Shown here: positions 26,789-35,451 of the stretch, piece after piece
Position numbering within the stretch: position 1 is the first letter of the stretch
How the letters are laid out: each line of letters starts with the position of its first letter
Assembly: GCF_000444875.1 (NCBI RefSeq)
Contig: NC_021985.1
Span: 1,612,001 to 1,676,000, forward strand
Origin: Streptomyces collinus Tu 365
Lineage (GTDB): Bacteria > Actinomycetota > Actinomycetes > Streptomycetales > Streptomycetaceae
Direction: 5' to 3'
DNA: 64,000 nt
The notes under the pieces: generated by a model
What the model was told of the DNA's origin: nothing
The model's database searches: none
The model's input: the letters and a program-made list of their open reading frames with translations, nothing else
Translations under genes and position numbers: made by a program

Positions 26789-26827
26789 GGTGTTCCGGCC
26801 CCCGTGACGACGGCGGGCCGGAACACC
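26789..26827. terminator. Perfect 13-bp hairpin terminator
   Basis: GGTGTTCCGGCCC (26789-26801) and GGGCCGGAACACC (26815-26827) are exact complements with a 13-base loop, starting 8 bases after the stop of the Gln/Pro-rich membrane protein. There is no U tract, as is usual in Streptomyces. Confidence 0.8.
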
Positions 26828-26913
26828 TCGGACGTCGGGCCCGGCCGAGCCGGCCCTCCCTGTCCTCTCCCCAGTCGCGCATGTGTCGTGCGCATCGGGT
26901 GGGGAGAACAGCG

Positions 26914-27300
26914 GTGGACACCAGCGCCATGCCGTCCGCCATCTACGACATCCGCGCCGAGCCCGTTCCGAACGCCATGGGTTCCGCCCGCCGCCGGCTC
27001 GCCTACCTCTACGACACCGAGGGCCGGCGCCTCCTCCTGCCGCACTTCGACGACTGGCAGCTGGACAACCCGCCGGCCGAGGTCGCCGGTCTGCTGGCCG
27101 TCGGTGCCCCGTACCGCGGCATGGCGTGGGCGCGCCGACCGGAGGTGGAGGCGCTGATCCGGCGACGGGCGGCGCACCGCAGGGCCTGGCTGTGGGCGGT
27201 CTACGGGGCGCTCATCGTCTTCGGGTGCATGGGTCCCGTCCGGCGGACCATGTGGATGGGGCATGAGACACCGATGAGCGCCGTGGTTCAGGATGGGTCC
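26914..27300 (+). pseudogene. Truncated hypothetical gene fused in frame to the PIG-L gene
   Basis: A GTG at 26914, seven bases after GGGGAG, opens a typical Streptomyces coding stretch (IYDIRAEPVPNAMGSARRRL, then DTEGRRLLLPHFDDWQLDNP) ending near a hydrophobic segment (WAVYGALIVFG). From about 27230 codon usage loosens, and the frame runs without a stop into the deacetylase. I read this as the 5' part of an unrelated gene whose end was lost. A genuine two-domain protein of 394 aa is the alternative. Function unknown. Confidence 0.45.
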
Positions 27301-28095
27301 ATGGCAACCGTCCTGGCATTCCACGCGCATCCGGACGATGAGGTATTGCTGACGGGTGGCACCCTCGCTCGGGTCGCGGCCCATGGGCACCGCGTGGTGA
27401 TCGTGGTGGCCACGGATGGCCTGATGGACGCTGCCCCGCAGGGTGAGGCGCCGCGCCTGGGCGAACTCCGTGCGAGTGCGGCCGTGCTGGGCGTGGCACG
27501 CGTGGTGCACCTGGGATACGCAAACAGCGGACACGGCGCGATCCTCTATCCGGATCCACCGGACCGCGCTCGCTTTGTCCGGGCGGACACCGAGGAAGCG
27601 GCCGAGCGGCTGGCCGCCGTCCTCCGCGAGGAGTGCGCAGAGCTGCTCCTCAGCTACGACGCCAACGGTGGATACGGCCACCGCGATCACGTCAAGGTGC
27701 ACGAGGTCGGCAAGCGTGCCGCCGAGTTGGCCAGGGTTCCTCGCGTGTTGGAGGCGACTATGCCGCGCGATGTCGTGGACCGTCTGACGAAACTGGTCCG
27801 CCTGCTGAGGATCCCGTTCCGGTTCGACGCGGACGCGCTGCGCACCGCCTACAGCCCGCGCGCGGCCATCACTCACACGATCGATGTCCGTGGGTTCGCC
27901 GGGCAGAAACAGGCGGCACTTGCCGCGCATCGCTCAGAGGTATCGGGGACTGGCCGGCTTGCTCCCCTGATGAGGATGCTGGTTCGTCTTCCGGCCCCCG
28001 TCTTCGGGTGGCTGCTCGGCACGGAATGGTTCGTCGAGGCCGGGGCAACGACCACAGGAAAGACCGTCGGCGACATCTTCCAGCAGACGTCGTAG
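27301..28095 (+). CDS. PIG-L family deacetylase (LmbE/MshB-like)
   Basis: A 264-aa zinc-dependent deacetylase-fold protein. The metal motif is AFHAHPDDEVLLTGGTLA at the N-terminus, with a second histidine set in GHRDHVKVHEV. Family members deacetylate N-acetylglucosaminyl compounds (lipids, mycothiol precursor, antibiotics). The ATG at 27301 is where family homology begins; CAGGAT lies 9 bases upstream and could be the -10 of a leaderless transcript. Codons ending in A or T (GTT, CCT, TTG, ACT) are more frequent than in neighbouring genes, suggesting recent acquisition. Confidence 0.82.
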   Translation: MATVLAFHAHPDDEVLLTGGTLARVAAHGHRVVIVVATDGLMDAAPQGEAPRLGELRASAAVLGVARVVHLGYANSGHGAILYPDPPDRARFVRADTEEAAERLAAVLREECAELLLSYDANGGYGHRDHVKVHEVGKRAAELARVPRVLEATMPRDVVDRLTKLVRLLRIPFRFDADALRTAYSPRAAITHTIDVRGFAGQKQAALAAHRSEVSGTGRLAPLMRMLVRLPAPVFGWLLGTEWFVEAGATTTGKTVGDIFQQTS

Positions 28096-28295
28096 CGCCT
28101 GGCGCTGTGGGCGCTGGCCTGCGCGAACATTCATGGTGAGGCCTTGCCGGGCCAGACCGCTTTCCCCGTGGTTTCCCGTGGTTCCCCGCTCGATCCGGTG
28201 CGCCTGTGGTGCGAACCGCGTGGCGTCAGGGGCTCTGCTCGCGAGGCGCGTTGATGTCTGTGCCCACCACGCGGGCGGCCGTCACCCCGCTCTCG

Positions 28296-29129
28296 TCAGC
28301 CGATGCCGAAAGCGCCGTCGGGGGGCTCGGGTGAGGGTACGGCCTCGGCGTCCGCGACCGGCCGGGCCGCACCGATGAACTCCCTGAGTGCCGGGCCGTG
28401 TTCGATGCGGGCGGGGAAGACGTCGGCGGCCGTGCGCCGGGCCACGGCGGCCGTGTCGAGCGGCCGGTGCGAGGCCACGAGCACGGCGTTGCCGAACCGC
28501 CGGCCGCGCAGCACGCCCGGCTCGGCGATCAGCGCGAGGTGGTCGAACAGCGCGGCGAAGGCGGCCAGTTGGGAGCGCAGGAAGGCGAACGGCGCGGCGT
28601 CGGCGAGGTTGGCCAGATAGACCCCGTCGGGGCGCAGGACGCGTTCGGCCTCCCGCGCGTAGCCGAGCGAGGTGAGGTGGGCCGGGACCCGTGAGCCGCC
28701 GAACACGTCGGCGATCAGCACGTCCGTCGAGTCGTCCGGCGCGGCCTCCAGCCAGGCCCGCGCGTCGGCGGCGTGCAGGACGACTCCCGAGCCCTCCGGC
28801 AGCGGCAGGTGCTCCGTGACCAGTTCCAGCAACCCCCGGTCGGCCTCGACCACGTCCTGCCGCGACCCCGGCCGGGTGGCGGCGAGGTAGCGCGGCAGGG
28901 TCAGCGCTCCCCCGCCGAGGTGCACCACGTCCAGCGGCCGCCCGTCCGCGGCGACGGTGTCGAGCACGTACCCGAGCCGCCGCGTGTACTCGAACTCCAG
29001 GTGCGCGGGCTCGTCGAGATCGACGTACGACTGCGGCGCCCCGTCCACGGTGAGCAGCCAGGCCCGCTCCCGGTCGACGTCCGGCATCAGCTTGGCAGTC
29101 CCGTGATCGACGCCCCGGGTCACAGGCAT
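28296..29129 (-). CDS. Spermidine-synthase-like methyltransferase-fold protein
   Basis: A 277-aa protein with the polyamine-synthase-type Rossmann core: VVHLGGGALTLPRYLA binds the aminopropyl/SAM donor, VVEADRGLLELV carries the acidic residue at strand 2, and LIADVFGGSRVPAHLTS is the post-motif. Streptomycete members of this family rarely have proven polyamine synthase activity. The ATG at 29129 has GAGGGGG 11 bases upstream; a GTG at 29141 overlaps that sequence. It is convergent with the PIG-L gene. Precise reaction uncertain. Confidence 0.75.
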   Translation of the reverse strand: MPVTRGVDHGTAKLMPDVDRERAWLLTVDGAPQSYVDLDEPAHLEFEYTRRLGYVLDTVAADGRPLDVVHLGGGALTLPRYLAATRPGSRQDVVEADRGLLELVTEHLPLPEGSGVVLHAADARAWLEAAPDDSTDVLIADVFGGSRVPAHLTSLGYAREAERVLRPDGVYLANLADAAPFAFLRSQLAAFAALFDHLALIAEPGVLRGRRFGNAVLVASHRPLDTAAVARRTAADVFPARIEHGPALREFIGAARPVADAEAVPSPEPPDGAFGIG

Positions 29130-29141
29130 GGCTTCACTCAC

Positions 29142-29670
29142 CCCCTCATTGTCCCCGGCACCCCGGGCCGGGGACCGCGCGGGGTTGCCGCCGGGCGGCG
29201 GGGGCGGACGCGGGGCGGCTCCGGACTCCTACGGCAGCACGAGACGCCGGGGGCCCGGCCCCGGGCTCAGGACCGAACCCGGGCCCGGCCCCGCACGGCG
29301 GCACAGGACACGGGTACCGGCCCGGGACGCCTGGACACGACACGCGGCCTTCCCCACCCCTCAACAGCAGGGGGCAGACGCACGAACGCCTCCGCACGGC
29401 TGCAGGCGGGACGCCACAGACGCACCCCCGGCCCGGGGGTGACCCGCAGGCCCGGACCCCGGCGGCGGCCCGGGCGCGGGCGCCTCCCAGAGGGCAAGAG
29501 GCGACACACGGCCCGCGGCCCGCAGTCCGCTGCTGTCCACCGCTCGACGAGAGCCCGGGGCCGCAGGACGGCACGGGAACCGGGCCCAGCTCCGGACGCC
29601 GGGAGACGGCATCCGGCACCCGGCACCCCGCACCCCGCACCGCATAACCCGCGCCCCGCGCTCCCGGCCC
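29142..29670. other. 530-bp G+C-rich gap downstream of tuf3, no gene seen
   Basis: The stretch is dominated by GGGCCCGG/CCCGGGCC-type dyads (about 29249-29296) and CACCCCG repeats near 29620-29645. Several open frames exist on the minus strand but encode only Pro/Arg/Cys-rich products without homology, as expected of G+C-rich noncoding DNA. It probably holds the tuf3 3' end and the promoter of the spermidine-synthase-like gene. Confidence 0.5.
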
Positions 29671-30855
29671 CTACTCCCCCACCGTCAGCACCGTCCCCGC
29701 CCCCACCGTCCTGCCGCCCTCGCGGATGGCGAAGCCGAGGCCCGGCTCCAGGGGGACCTCGCGCCCCAGTTCGACGGTCATCTCGACCGTCTGGCCGGGG
29801 CGGGCGACCGGCGCCGTGGTGAGTTCGATGTCGCCCACGACGTCAGCGGTGCGGATGTAGAACTGCGGCCGGTAGCCGGAGGCGACGGGGGTCGTGCGGC
29901 CGCCCTCCTTCCCGGACAGCAGGTAGACCCGGGCCGAGAACCGCCGGCTGGGGACCACGCTGCCCGGCGCCGCGACGACGTGCCCGCGCCGGACCGCGCC
30001 CCGGGGCACACCGCGCAGCAGCAGCGCCACGTTGTCCCCGGCCTGCGCCTCCGTCATCGGCTTGCCGAAGGTCTCCAGACCGGTGACCACGCTCTCCACG
30101 TCGGCGCCGAGCACGGCGACCCGGTCCCCCAGGCGGAGCGTCCCTCGCTCGACGGCGCCCGTGACGACCGTGCCGCGGCCGGTGATCGTGAGCACGTTCT
30201 CCACCGGCAGCAGGAAGGGCGCGTCCAGGTACCGCTCGGGCATGGGCACGTAGGTGTCCACCGCGTCGAGCAGCGCCTCGATCGACGCCGTCCAGCGCGG
30301 GTCGCCCTCCAGGGCCCGCAGCCCGGAGACCCGTACGACGGGCACGGCGTCCCCGGGATAGCCCTGCGCGGTCAGCAGGTCGCGGACCTCAAGCTCGACC
30401 AGGTCGGCCAGGACGGCGTCCTCGCCGTCGTCGACGGCGTCGGCCTTGTTGAGGGCGACGACGATGTGGTCGACACCCACCTGCCGGGCGAGCAGCACGT
30501 GCTCGGCGGTCTGCGGCATGATCCCGTCGAGCGCGGAGACGACGAGGATCGCCCCGTCGAGCTGCGCGGCCCCGGTGACCATGTTCTTGACGTAGTCGGC
30601 GTGCCCGGGCATGTCGACGTGCGCGTAGTGCCGGGTGTCGGTCTCGTACTCGAGGTGCGCGATGTTGATGGTGATGCCGCGGGCGGCCTCCTCCGGCGCC
30701 CGGTCGATGCGGTCGAACGGCACGAAGGTGCCGGTGCCGCGCCCGGCCAGGACCTTGGTGATGGCGGCGGTCAGGGTGGTCTTGCCGTGGTCGACGTGAC
30801 CCATGGTGCCGATGTTCAGGTGCGGCTTGGTGCGTACGTAGGCCGTTTTGGACAT
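29671..30855 (-). CDS. tuf3: Elongation factor Tu, third (divergent) copy
   Basis: A 394-aa EF-Tu with all three domains. GTPase motifs: [19 protein letters not shown] (most EF-Tu proteins read DCPGHADY) and NKAD. Switch I is RGITINIAH. The C-terminus is [13 protein letters not shown]. The kirromycin-contact glutamines (RQVGV, YRPQFY) look unchanged. It lacks the usual str-operon context (rpsL, rpsG, fusA) and has its own promoter region, as known for streptomycete tuf3, which is reported to be induced under stringent conditions. The start ATG follows CCGAGG by 8 bases. It probably serves as a specialised or back-up factor. Confidence 0.93.
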   Translation of the reverse strand: MSKTAYVRTKPHLNIGTMGHVDHGKTTLTAAITKVLAGRGTGTFVPFDRIDRAPEEAARGITINIAHLEYETDTRHYAHVDMPGHADYVKNMVTGAAQLDGAILVVSALDGIMPQTAEHVLLARQVGVDHIVVALNKADAVDDGEDAVLADLVELEVRDLLTAQGYPGDAVPVVRVSGLRALEGDPRWTASIEALLDAVDTYVPMPERYLDAPFLLPVENVLTITGRGTVVTGAVERGTLRLGDRVAVLGADVESVVTGLETFGKPMTEAQAGDNVALLLRGVPRGAVRRGHVVAAPGSVVPSRRFSARVYLLSGKEGGRTTPVASGYRPQFYIRTADVVGDIELTTAPVARPGQTVEMTVELGREVPLEPGLGFAIREGGRTVGAGTVLTVGE

Positions 30856-30870
30856 GGCTGTACCTCGGAG

Positions 30871-30952
30871 CCTCTCCGGTCGTACGGGAACGCGGGACCC
30901 CGGGAACCGGCCGACCCTCCCCCTGCGGGGTCCGCCGGACGTTCCGGAGAGG
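30871..30952 (-). promoter_or_regulatory. Foldable 5' leader of tuf3
   Basis: CCTCTCCGG (30871-30879) pairs exactly with CCGGAGAGG (30944-30952), and within it GGACCCC (30895-30901) pairs with GGGGTCC (30927-30933). On the minus-strand transcript the nested stems end only a few bases before the ribosome site, so folding could change initiation or termination. Confidence 0.5.
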
Positions 30953-31008
30953 GTCAGCTTCGGGCGCCGTCGACAGCGGCCGCGAGGATCGGGACGGCAG
31001 CCTTCGGC

Positions 31009-31028
31009 GCATCCGCGACGGCGGATGC
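31009..31028. terminator. 8-bp hairpin, probable terminator
   Basis: GCATCCGC and GCGGATGC flank a GACG tetraloop. It lies about 110 bases downstream of the alkylation-repair gene and upstream of tuf3, both on the minus strand, and would separate the two transcripts. Confidence 0.55.
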
Positions 31029-31139
31029 TGCGAGGAGGAAGGCGTACCGGAACATGGCGACGATCATCGCCGAAGGGCCGCCCGGCGTCGAATGGTTTTC
31101 CGGGGAGCCCTGCCGCCCGTCAGCGGGCCGTGCCGCCCG

Positions 31140-31862
31140 TCAGGGGCCGATGTTCTTCAGCGCCTCGCGGACGGTCAGCGGGGCGAACCTGCCCCGTTCC
31201 TGGGCCAGGAACCGGCGTACGGCCCCGGCGTCGGTCTTGGCGTACTCGCGCAGAGCCCAGCCGATGGCCTTGCGGACGAAGAAGTCCTGGTGCCCTGACT
31301 GCAGCAGGCAGTAGGCGAACAGCCGCTCGGTGTCGGTGCGTTCCTTGTGGCGGAGCTGGTGCAGCAGGGCCGTGCGGACGGCCCAGAGGCCGTCGTCGGT
31401 GATCCAGACGTCCATCCGGGCCGCGAGCGCGGGATCGGCCGCGACCAGGGCGCCGACGACGTGCGCGGCGAGCAGGTCGACGGTGTCCCACCAGGGGACG
31501 GTGGTGACCAGGTGCCGGGCGACGGGCAGGAAGGCGGAGGAGCAGCGGGCCGCGTGCCGGCGCAGGTAGTCGACGGCGAAGTACTGGTACTCACGCTCGG
31601 GCAGCCGCCAGCAGCGCAGGGCGATCGCGGCGCAGTCGGCCTCGCCGGGCCGCGGCGTGCCGGCCAGGACGGCACGGGACAGGGCCCGGCGGTCCGGGGT
31701 GGGGATGCCGAGGAACGGTGCCACGTCCTTCATGTACGCCCGCATCGCACCGGCGCGCTCCGGATCGGCCGCCGCGGAGTAGGTGGCGGTGAGCCGGTCC
31801 AGCACGGCGTCGGCGAGGACGCTGCGCGGGACGTGCGGCGGGGCCGCGCCGGTGACGGTCAT
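31140..31862 (-). CDS. DNA alkylation repair protein (AlkD-like HEAT-repeat glycosylase)
   Basis: A 240-aa all-helical protein matching the AlkD/AlkC group: MRAYMKDVAPFLGIPTPDRR near the N-terminus, then VDYLRRHA, PWWDTVDLLAAHVVG and the FVRKAIGWALREYAK segment typical of the HEAT-like repeats. These enzymes remove positively charged alkyl bases such as 3-methyladenine and 7-methylguanine. The start at 31862 follows a TATGGT box by 7 bases with no ribosome site (leaderless); ATG 31874 is an alternative. Confidence 0.87.
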   Translation of the reverse strand: MTVTGAAPPHVPRSVLADAVLDRLTATYSAAADPERAGAMRAYMKDVAPFLGIPTPDRRALSRAVLAGTPRPGEADCAAIALRCWRLPEREYQYFAVDYLRRHAARCSSAFLPVARHLVTTVPWWDTVDLLAAHVVGALVAADPALAARMDVWITDDGLWAVRTALLHQLRHKERTDTERLFAYCLLQSGHQDFFVRKAIGWALREYAKTDAGAVRRFLAQERGRFAPLTVREALKNIGP

Positions 31863-32133
31863 GACACGAACCATACGTTCGGCAGTGGACCGGCGGGCCA
31901 CGAAGAATCGAACTGGCATTTGATGCGGCAGGGCGCCGATGCCTGTCCAAAAGGTCCGCGCGGGCCTCGGGGACGCGGGTTGCGACCCCTCCCGTACGGG
32001 CGTTACCTGGAAGTACGGCGGTGAAGCGAGCGCATGGGGCCACGGCACGGTCCGAGGGCCCGCGCCCTCCCGTGCGCCCTCCAGCGGCCCCCTCGCCGCC
32101 GTCGTCAAGCGCTCGACGCGGAGGTGACAGAAG

Positions 32134-33285
32134 GTGAAAGCCGTCGTCTACGAAGAGCCCTTCAGTGTGACGGTGAAGGATGTGTCGGATCCCCAGATCC
32201 AGCATCCCAACGATGTGCTCGTACGGGTCACGTCGACCGCGATATGCGGCTCGGACCTGCACATGTACGAAGGCCGCACGGCGGCCGAGTCGGGCATCGT
32301 CTTCGGACACGAGAACCTCGGCATCATCGAGGAGATCGGCAGCGGTGTGGCCTCCCTGTCCGTGGGCGACCGCGTCGTGATGCCCTTCAACGTCGCGTGC
32401 GGATTCTGCAAGAACTGTCTCGCCGGCAAGACCGGCTTCTGCCTGACGGTGAACCCCGGCTTCGCCGGCGGCGCCTACGGCTATGTGGCGATGGGGCCGT
32501 ACAAGGGCGGCCAGGCGGAGCTGCTGCGGGTGCCGTTCGCCGACTTCAACTGCCTGAAGCTGCCGCCGGGCGACGAGTTCGAGACCGACTTCGTGCTGCT
32601 CGCCGACATCTTCCCGACCGGCTACCACGGCTGCGAACTCGCCCAGGTGTCCCCCGGCGAGAGCGTGGCCGTCTACGGCGCCGGGCCGGTGGGGCTGATG
32701 GCCGCCTACTCCGCGCTGCTGCGTGGCGCGGCGAAGGTCTTCTCCGTCGACCGGGTGCCCGAGCGGCTCGCGAAGGCCGAGGAGATCGGGGCCATCCCGA
32801 TCGACTTCACGCAGGGCGACCCGGCGGAGCAGATCAAGGAACAGACGGGAGGCGAGGGGACCGACAAGGGCGTGGACGCGGTCGGCTACCAGGCCCAGGC
32901 GCACGACGCCAGCCACGAGGAACCCGCCGTCGTCCTGAACGCGCTGGTCATGACCGTGCGTCCCACGGGCATGCTGGGCGTGCCGGGGCTGTACGTGCCC
33001 TCCGACCCGGGCGGTCCCGACGAGCACGCCAAGCACGGTCAGCTGCTGGTCTCCATCGGCAAGATGTTCGAGAAGGGCCAGCAGATGGGCACCGGTCAGT
33101 GCAACGTCAAGCGGTACAACCGCCAGTTGCGCGACCTGATCATCGCCGGGCGGGCCAAGCCCAGCTTCGTGGTCTCGCACGAACTGCCGCTCGACCAGGC
33201 GCCCCAGGCGTACGAGAAGTTCGACAAGCGGATCGAGGGCTACACCAAGGTCGTCCTGCACCCGGGTCACGCGCTCGCCGCGTGA
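32134..33285 (+). CDS. Zinc-dependent alcohol dehydrogenase, formaldehyde-dehydrogenase type
   Basis: A 383-aa medium-chain dehydrogenase. Catalytic zinc ligands are in ICGSDLHMYEG and FGHEN. The structural zinc cysteines are CGFCKNCLAGKTGFC. The NAD site is VYGAGPVGLMAA with an acidic SVDR end of strand 2. The insert around PGFAGGAYGYVAMGPYKGG is typical of glutathione-independent formaldehyde dehydrogenases (Pseudomonas FdhA type). Substrate could be formaldehyde or another aldehyde/alcohol. The GTG start at 32134 follows GGAGG. A perfect hairpin follows the stop. Confidence 0.88.
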   Translation: MKAVVYEEPFSVTVKDVSDPQIQHPNDVLVRVTSTAICGSDLHMYEGRTAAESGIVFGHENLGIIEEIGSGVASLSVGDRVVMPFNVACGFCKNCLAGKTGFCLTVNPGFAGGAYGYVAMGPYKGGQAELLRVPFADFNCLKLPPGDEFETDFVLLADIFPTGYHGCELAQVSPGESVAVYGAGPVGLMAAYSALLRGAAKVFSVDRVPERLAKAEEIGAIPIDFTQGDPAEQIKEQTGGEGTDKGVDAVGYQAQAHDASHEEPAVVLNALVMTVRPTGMLGVPGLYVPSDPGGPDEHAKHGQLLVSIGKMFEKGQQMGTGQCNVKRYNRQLRDLIIAGRAKPSFVVSHELPLDQAPQAYEKFDKRIEGYTKVVLHPGHALAA

Positions 33286-33292
33286 GAGCCGG

Positions 33293-33320
33293 CCGTCCCG
33301 CCACCGCCGTGGCGGGACGG
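33293..33320. terminator. Perfect 12-bp hairpin terminator
   Basis: CCGTCCCGCCAC and GTGGCGGGACGG flank a CGCC tetraloop, 8 bases after the dehydrogenase stop codon. Confidence 0.85.
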
Positions 33321-33373
33321 TCGTGCGTCACACCTCACGGCGATCACACGCCGGAGTCGGTTACTGTCACCGG

Positions 33374-34153
33374 ATGCTCGCCGCCAACCGCTCCGGCACC
33401 GCCACGGCCTCTCCCCCGGCCGCCGCCACGGAGCCGACCGCCCGGACGACCGGGTCCGTCCCGTCCGTGCGCCGCACGGGGTTCGCCGCCCGCTGCACGC
33501 GCGCGGCCCTGTCGCCGTACGCCCGGCTGTCGCTGCTGCTCGCCCTGCTCGGGGCCGCGGCCGGCTGTGTGCTGGCGTTCGAGCCCCAGCGGCTGCTGAC
33601 GCACGGCTGGCCGCCGCAGCTCGGCGGGGCCGCGGCCGCGCTGGTGTTCGCCGCGGCGTACGGGCTGTGCACGGTGGCGTTCGTGCCACGCCCGCTGCTC
33701 AACCTCGCGGCCGGCGCGCTGTTCGGGTCGCAGTGGGGTCTCGGCACGGCGCTGGCCGGCACGGTGCTCGGGGCCGGGGTGGCCTTCGGGCTCGGCCGGG
33801 TGCTGGGGCAGGACGCGCTGCGCCCGCTGCTGCGGGGCCGCTGGCTGAAGGCGGCCGACGGGCAGCTGAGCCGGCACGGCTTCCGTTCGATGCTGCTGGC
33901 GCGGCTGTTCCCGGGCGTGCCGTTCTGGGCGGCCAACTACTGCGCCGCCGTCTCCAGGATGGGCTGGCTGCCGTTCCTGCTGGCCACGGCGCTCGGTTCG
34001 ATCCCCAACACGGCCGCCTACGCGGTGGCCGGCGCCCGTGCCTCGGCGCCGACCTCGCCCGCCTTCCTGATCGCGATGGCCGCCATCGCCGTACCCGCGC
34101 TGGTGGGATCGGTGGTGGCCTGGCGCAAGCGCCACCACCTGCGGGCTCACTGA
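33374..34153 (+). CDS. TVP38/TMEM64-type VTT-domain membrane protein
   Basis: A 259-aa membrane protein. A 45-residue Ala/Thr-rich head precedes 5-6 hydrophobic segments with the VTT-family signature: FVPRPLLNLAAGALFGSQWG, a central GRVLGQ, and ARLFPGVPFWAANYCAAVS. Related to DedA but in the TVP38 branch; a role in lipid or small-molecule membrane movement is suspected for the family. The ATG at 33374 lies 6 bases after TACTGT without a ribosome site, so leaderless. It ends 4 bp from the convergent thiolase gene. Confidence 0.82.
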   Translation: MLAANRSGTATASPPAAATEPTARTTGSVPSVRRTGFAARCTRAALSPYARLSLLLALLGAAAGCVLAFEPQRLLTHGWPPQLGGAAAALVFAAAYGLCTVAFVPRPLLNLAAGALFGSQWGLGTALAGTVLGAGVAFGLGRVLGQDALRPLLRGRWLKAADGQLSRHGFRSMLLARLFPGVPFWAANYCAAVSRMGWLPFLLATALGSIPNTAAYAVAGARASAPTSPAFLIAMAAIAVPALVGSVVAWRKRHHLRAH

Positions 34154-34157
34154 ACCG

Positions 34158-35327
34158 TCAGACGCCTTCCAGGATCATCGCGTTGGCGAGGCCGCCCGCC
34201 TCGCACATGGTCTGCAGGGCGTAGCGGGCGCCGCGCTCGCGCATGGCGTGGACCAGGGTGGTGGTCAGCCGGGTGCCGCTGGCGCCGAGCGGGTGGCCGA
34301 GGGCGATGGCGCCGCCGTGCACGTTGACCCGGGCGAGGTCGGCGCCGGTCTCCTGCTGCCAGGCGAGGACCACGCTCGCGAACGCCTCGTTGACCTCGAA
34401 GAGGTCGATGTCGCCCAGGGACAGGCCGGCCCGGCGCAGCACCTTCTCGGTGGCGGGGACGACACCGGTGAGCATGAGCAGCGGGTCGGAGCCGGTGACC
34501 GCGAAGCTGTGCAGCCGGGCGAGCGGGCGCAGGCCGAGCCGGGCCGCCGTCTCGCTCGAGGTGATCAGCACGGCGGAGGCGCCGTCGTTCACCGGGCTCG
34601 CGTTGCCGGCGGTGACGTTCCACTCGATCTGCGGGAAGCGCTCGGCGAAGGCGGGGTCGTGGTACGCGGGCCGGAGTCCGGCCAGGATCTCCGGGGTGGT
34701 GCCGGGCCGTACGCATTCGTCCCGGGCGACGCCGTCCAGCGGCGCGACCTCGGCGTCGAACAGCCCGGACTCCCACGCGGCCGCGGCCTTGTGGTGCGAG
34801 GAGACCGCGAACTCGTCCATCCGCGCGCGCGTGAGCGACCACTTCGCGGCGATCAGTTCGGCGCTGATGCCCTGCGGGACCAGGCCCTCCGGGTAGCGCT
34901 CGGCGACGCCCGGGCCGAACGGGTCCTTGCCCTCGGGCACGTTGGACCACATCGGCACCCGGCTCATCGACTCCACGCCGCACGCGACGACCAGGTCGTA
35001 CGCGCCCGAGACGACGCCCTGCGCGGCGAAGTGCACGGCCTGCTGGGAGGAGCCGCACTGGCGGTCGACGGTGGTCGCCGGGACCGTCTCGGGGAAACCG
35101 GCCGCGAGGAGGGCGTAGCGGGTGGTGTTCATGGCCTGCTCGCCGACCTGGTCGACGGTTCCGCCGATGACGTCGTCGACCAGCGCCGGGTCGACGCCGG
35201 AGCGCTCGACCAGGGCGCGCAGCGTGTGGGCGAGGAGCTGCACGGGGTGGACGTGGGCGAGGGAGCCGTTCGGCCTGCCCTTGCCGATGGGGGTGCGTAC
35301 GGCTTCGACGATGACTGCGTCGCGCAT
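34158..35327 (-). CDS. Acetyl-CoA C-acyltransferase (thiolase)
   Basis: A 389-aa thiolase for the thiolytic step of fatty-acid breakdown, or the reverse condensation. The nucleophilic cysteine is in VDRQCGSSQQAV, the histidine in IALGHPLGASG and the second cysteine in LQTMCEAGG, so the active site is complete. The ATG at 35327 follows AAGGAGG by 8 bases; the frame open to 35372 adds 15 residues. It is divergent from an HxlR-type regulator, which probably controls it. Sequence details (EVNEAFASVVLAWQQE) suit the FadA/FadI group rather than a biosynthetic PhaA. Confidence 0.9.
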   Translation of the reverse strand: MRDAVIVEAVRTPIGKGRPNGSLAHVHPVQLLAHTLRALVERSGVDPALVDDVIGGTVDQVGEQAMNTTRYALLAAGFPETVPATTVDRQCGSSQQAVHFAAQGVVSGAYDLVVACGVESMSRVPMWSNVPEGKDPFGPGVAERYPEGLVPQGISAELIAAKWSLTRARMDEFAVSSHHKAAAAWESGLFDAEVAPLDGVARDECVRPGTTPEILAGLRPAYHDPAFAERFPQIEWNVTAGNASPVNDGASAVLITSSETAARLGLRPLARLHSFAVTGSDPLLMLTGVVPATEKVLRRAGLSLGDIDLFEVNEAFASVVLAWQQETGADLARVNVHGGAIALGHPLGASGTRLTTTLVHAMRERGARYALQTMCEAGGLANAMILEGV

Positions 35328-35380
35328 GGTGCGGGCCTCCTTGGCCGCCGGCGGGACCGGTCCGGTCGGCACGATTACCA

Positions 35381-35427
35381 GTGAGTAGGAAATCTGGACT
35401 CACCATAGCCCCGTTAGTTGGAAAATC
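35381..35427. promoter_or_regulatory. Divergent promoter with repeated half-sites
   Basis: GTGAGT (35381-35386) and ACTCAC (35398-35403) form an inverted repeat. GAGTAGGAAATC (35383-35394) is repeated 32 bp on as TAGTTGGAAAATC (35415-35427). The segment is AT-rich against its surroundings. TAGAAT at 35439-35444 is the -10 of the regulator gene. These are candidate HxlR sites for thiolase and self control. Confidence 0.5.
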
Positions 35428-35451
35428 AAACCCTCCCCTAGAATGGGCCGC

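Noticed and set aside
29146..29640. Cys/Pro/Arg-rich minus-strand frames downstream of tuf3
   Set aside because: Several overlapping frames of equal quality and odd composition; typical of G+C-rich noncoding sequence.
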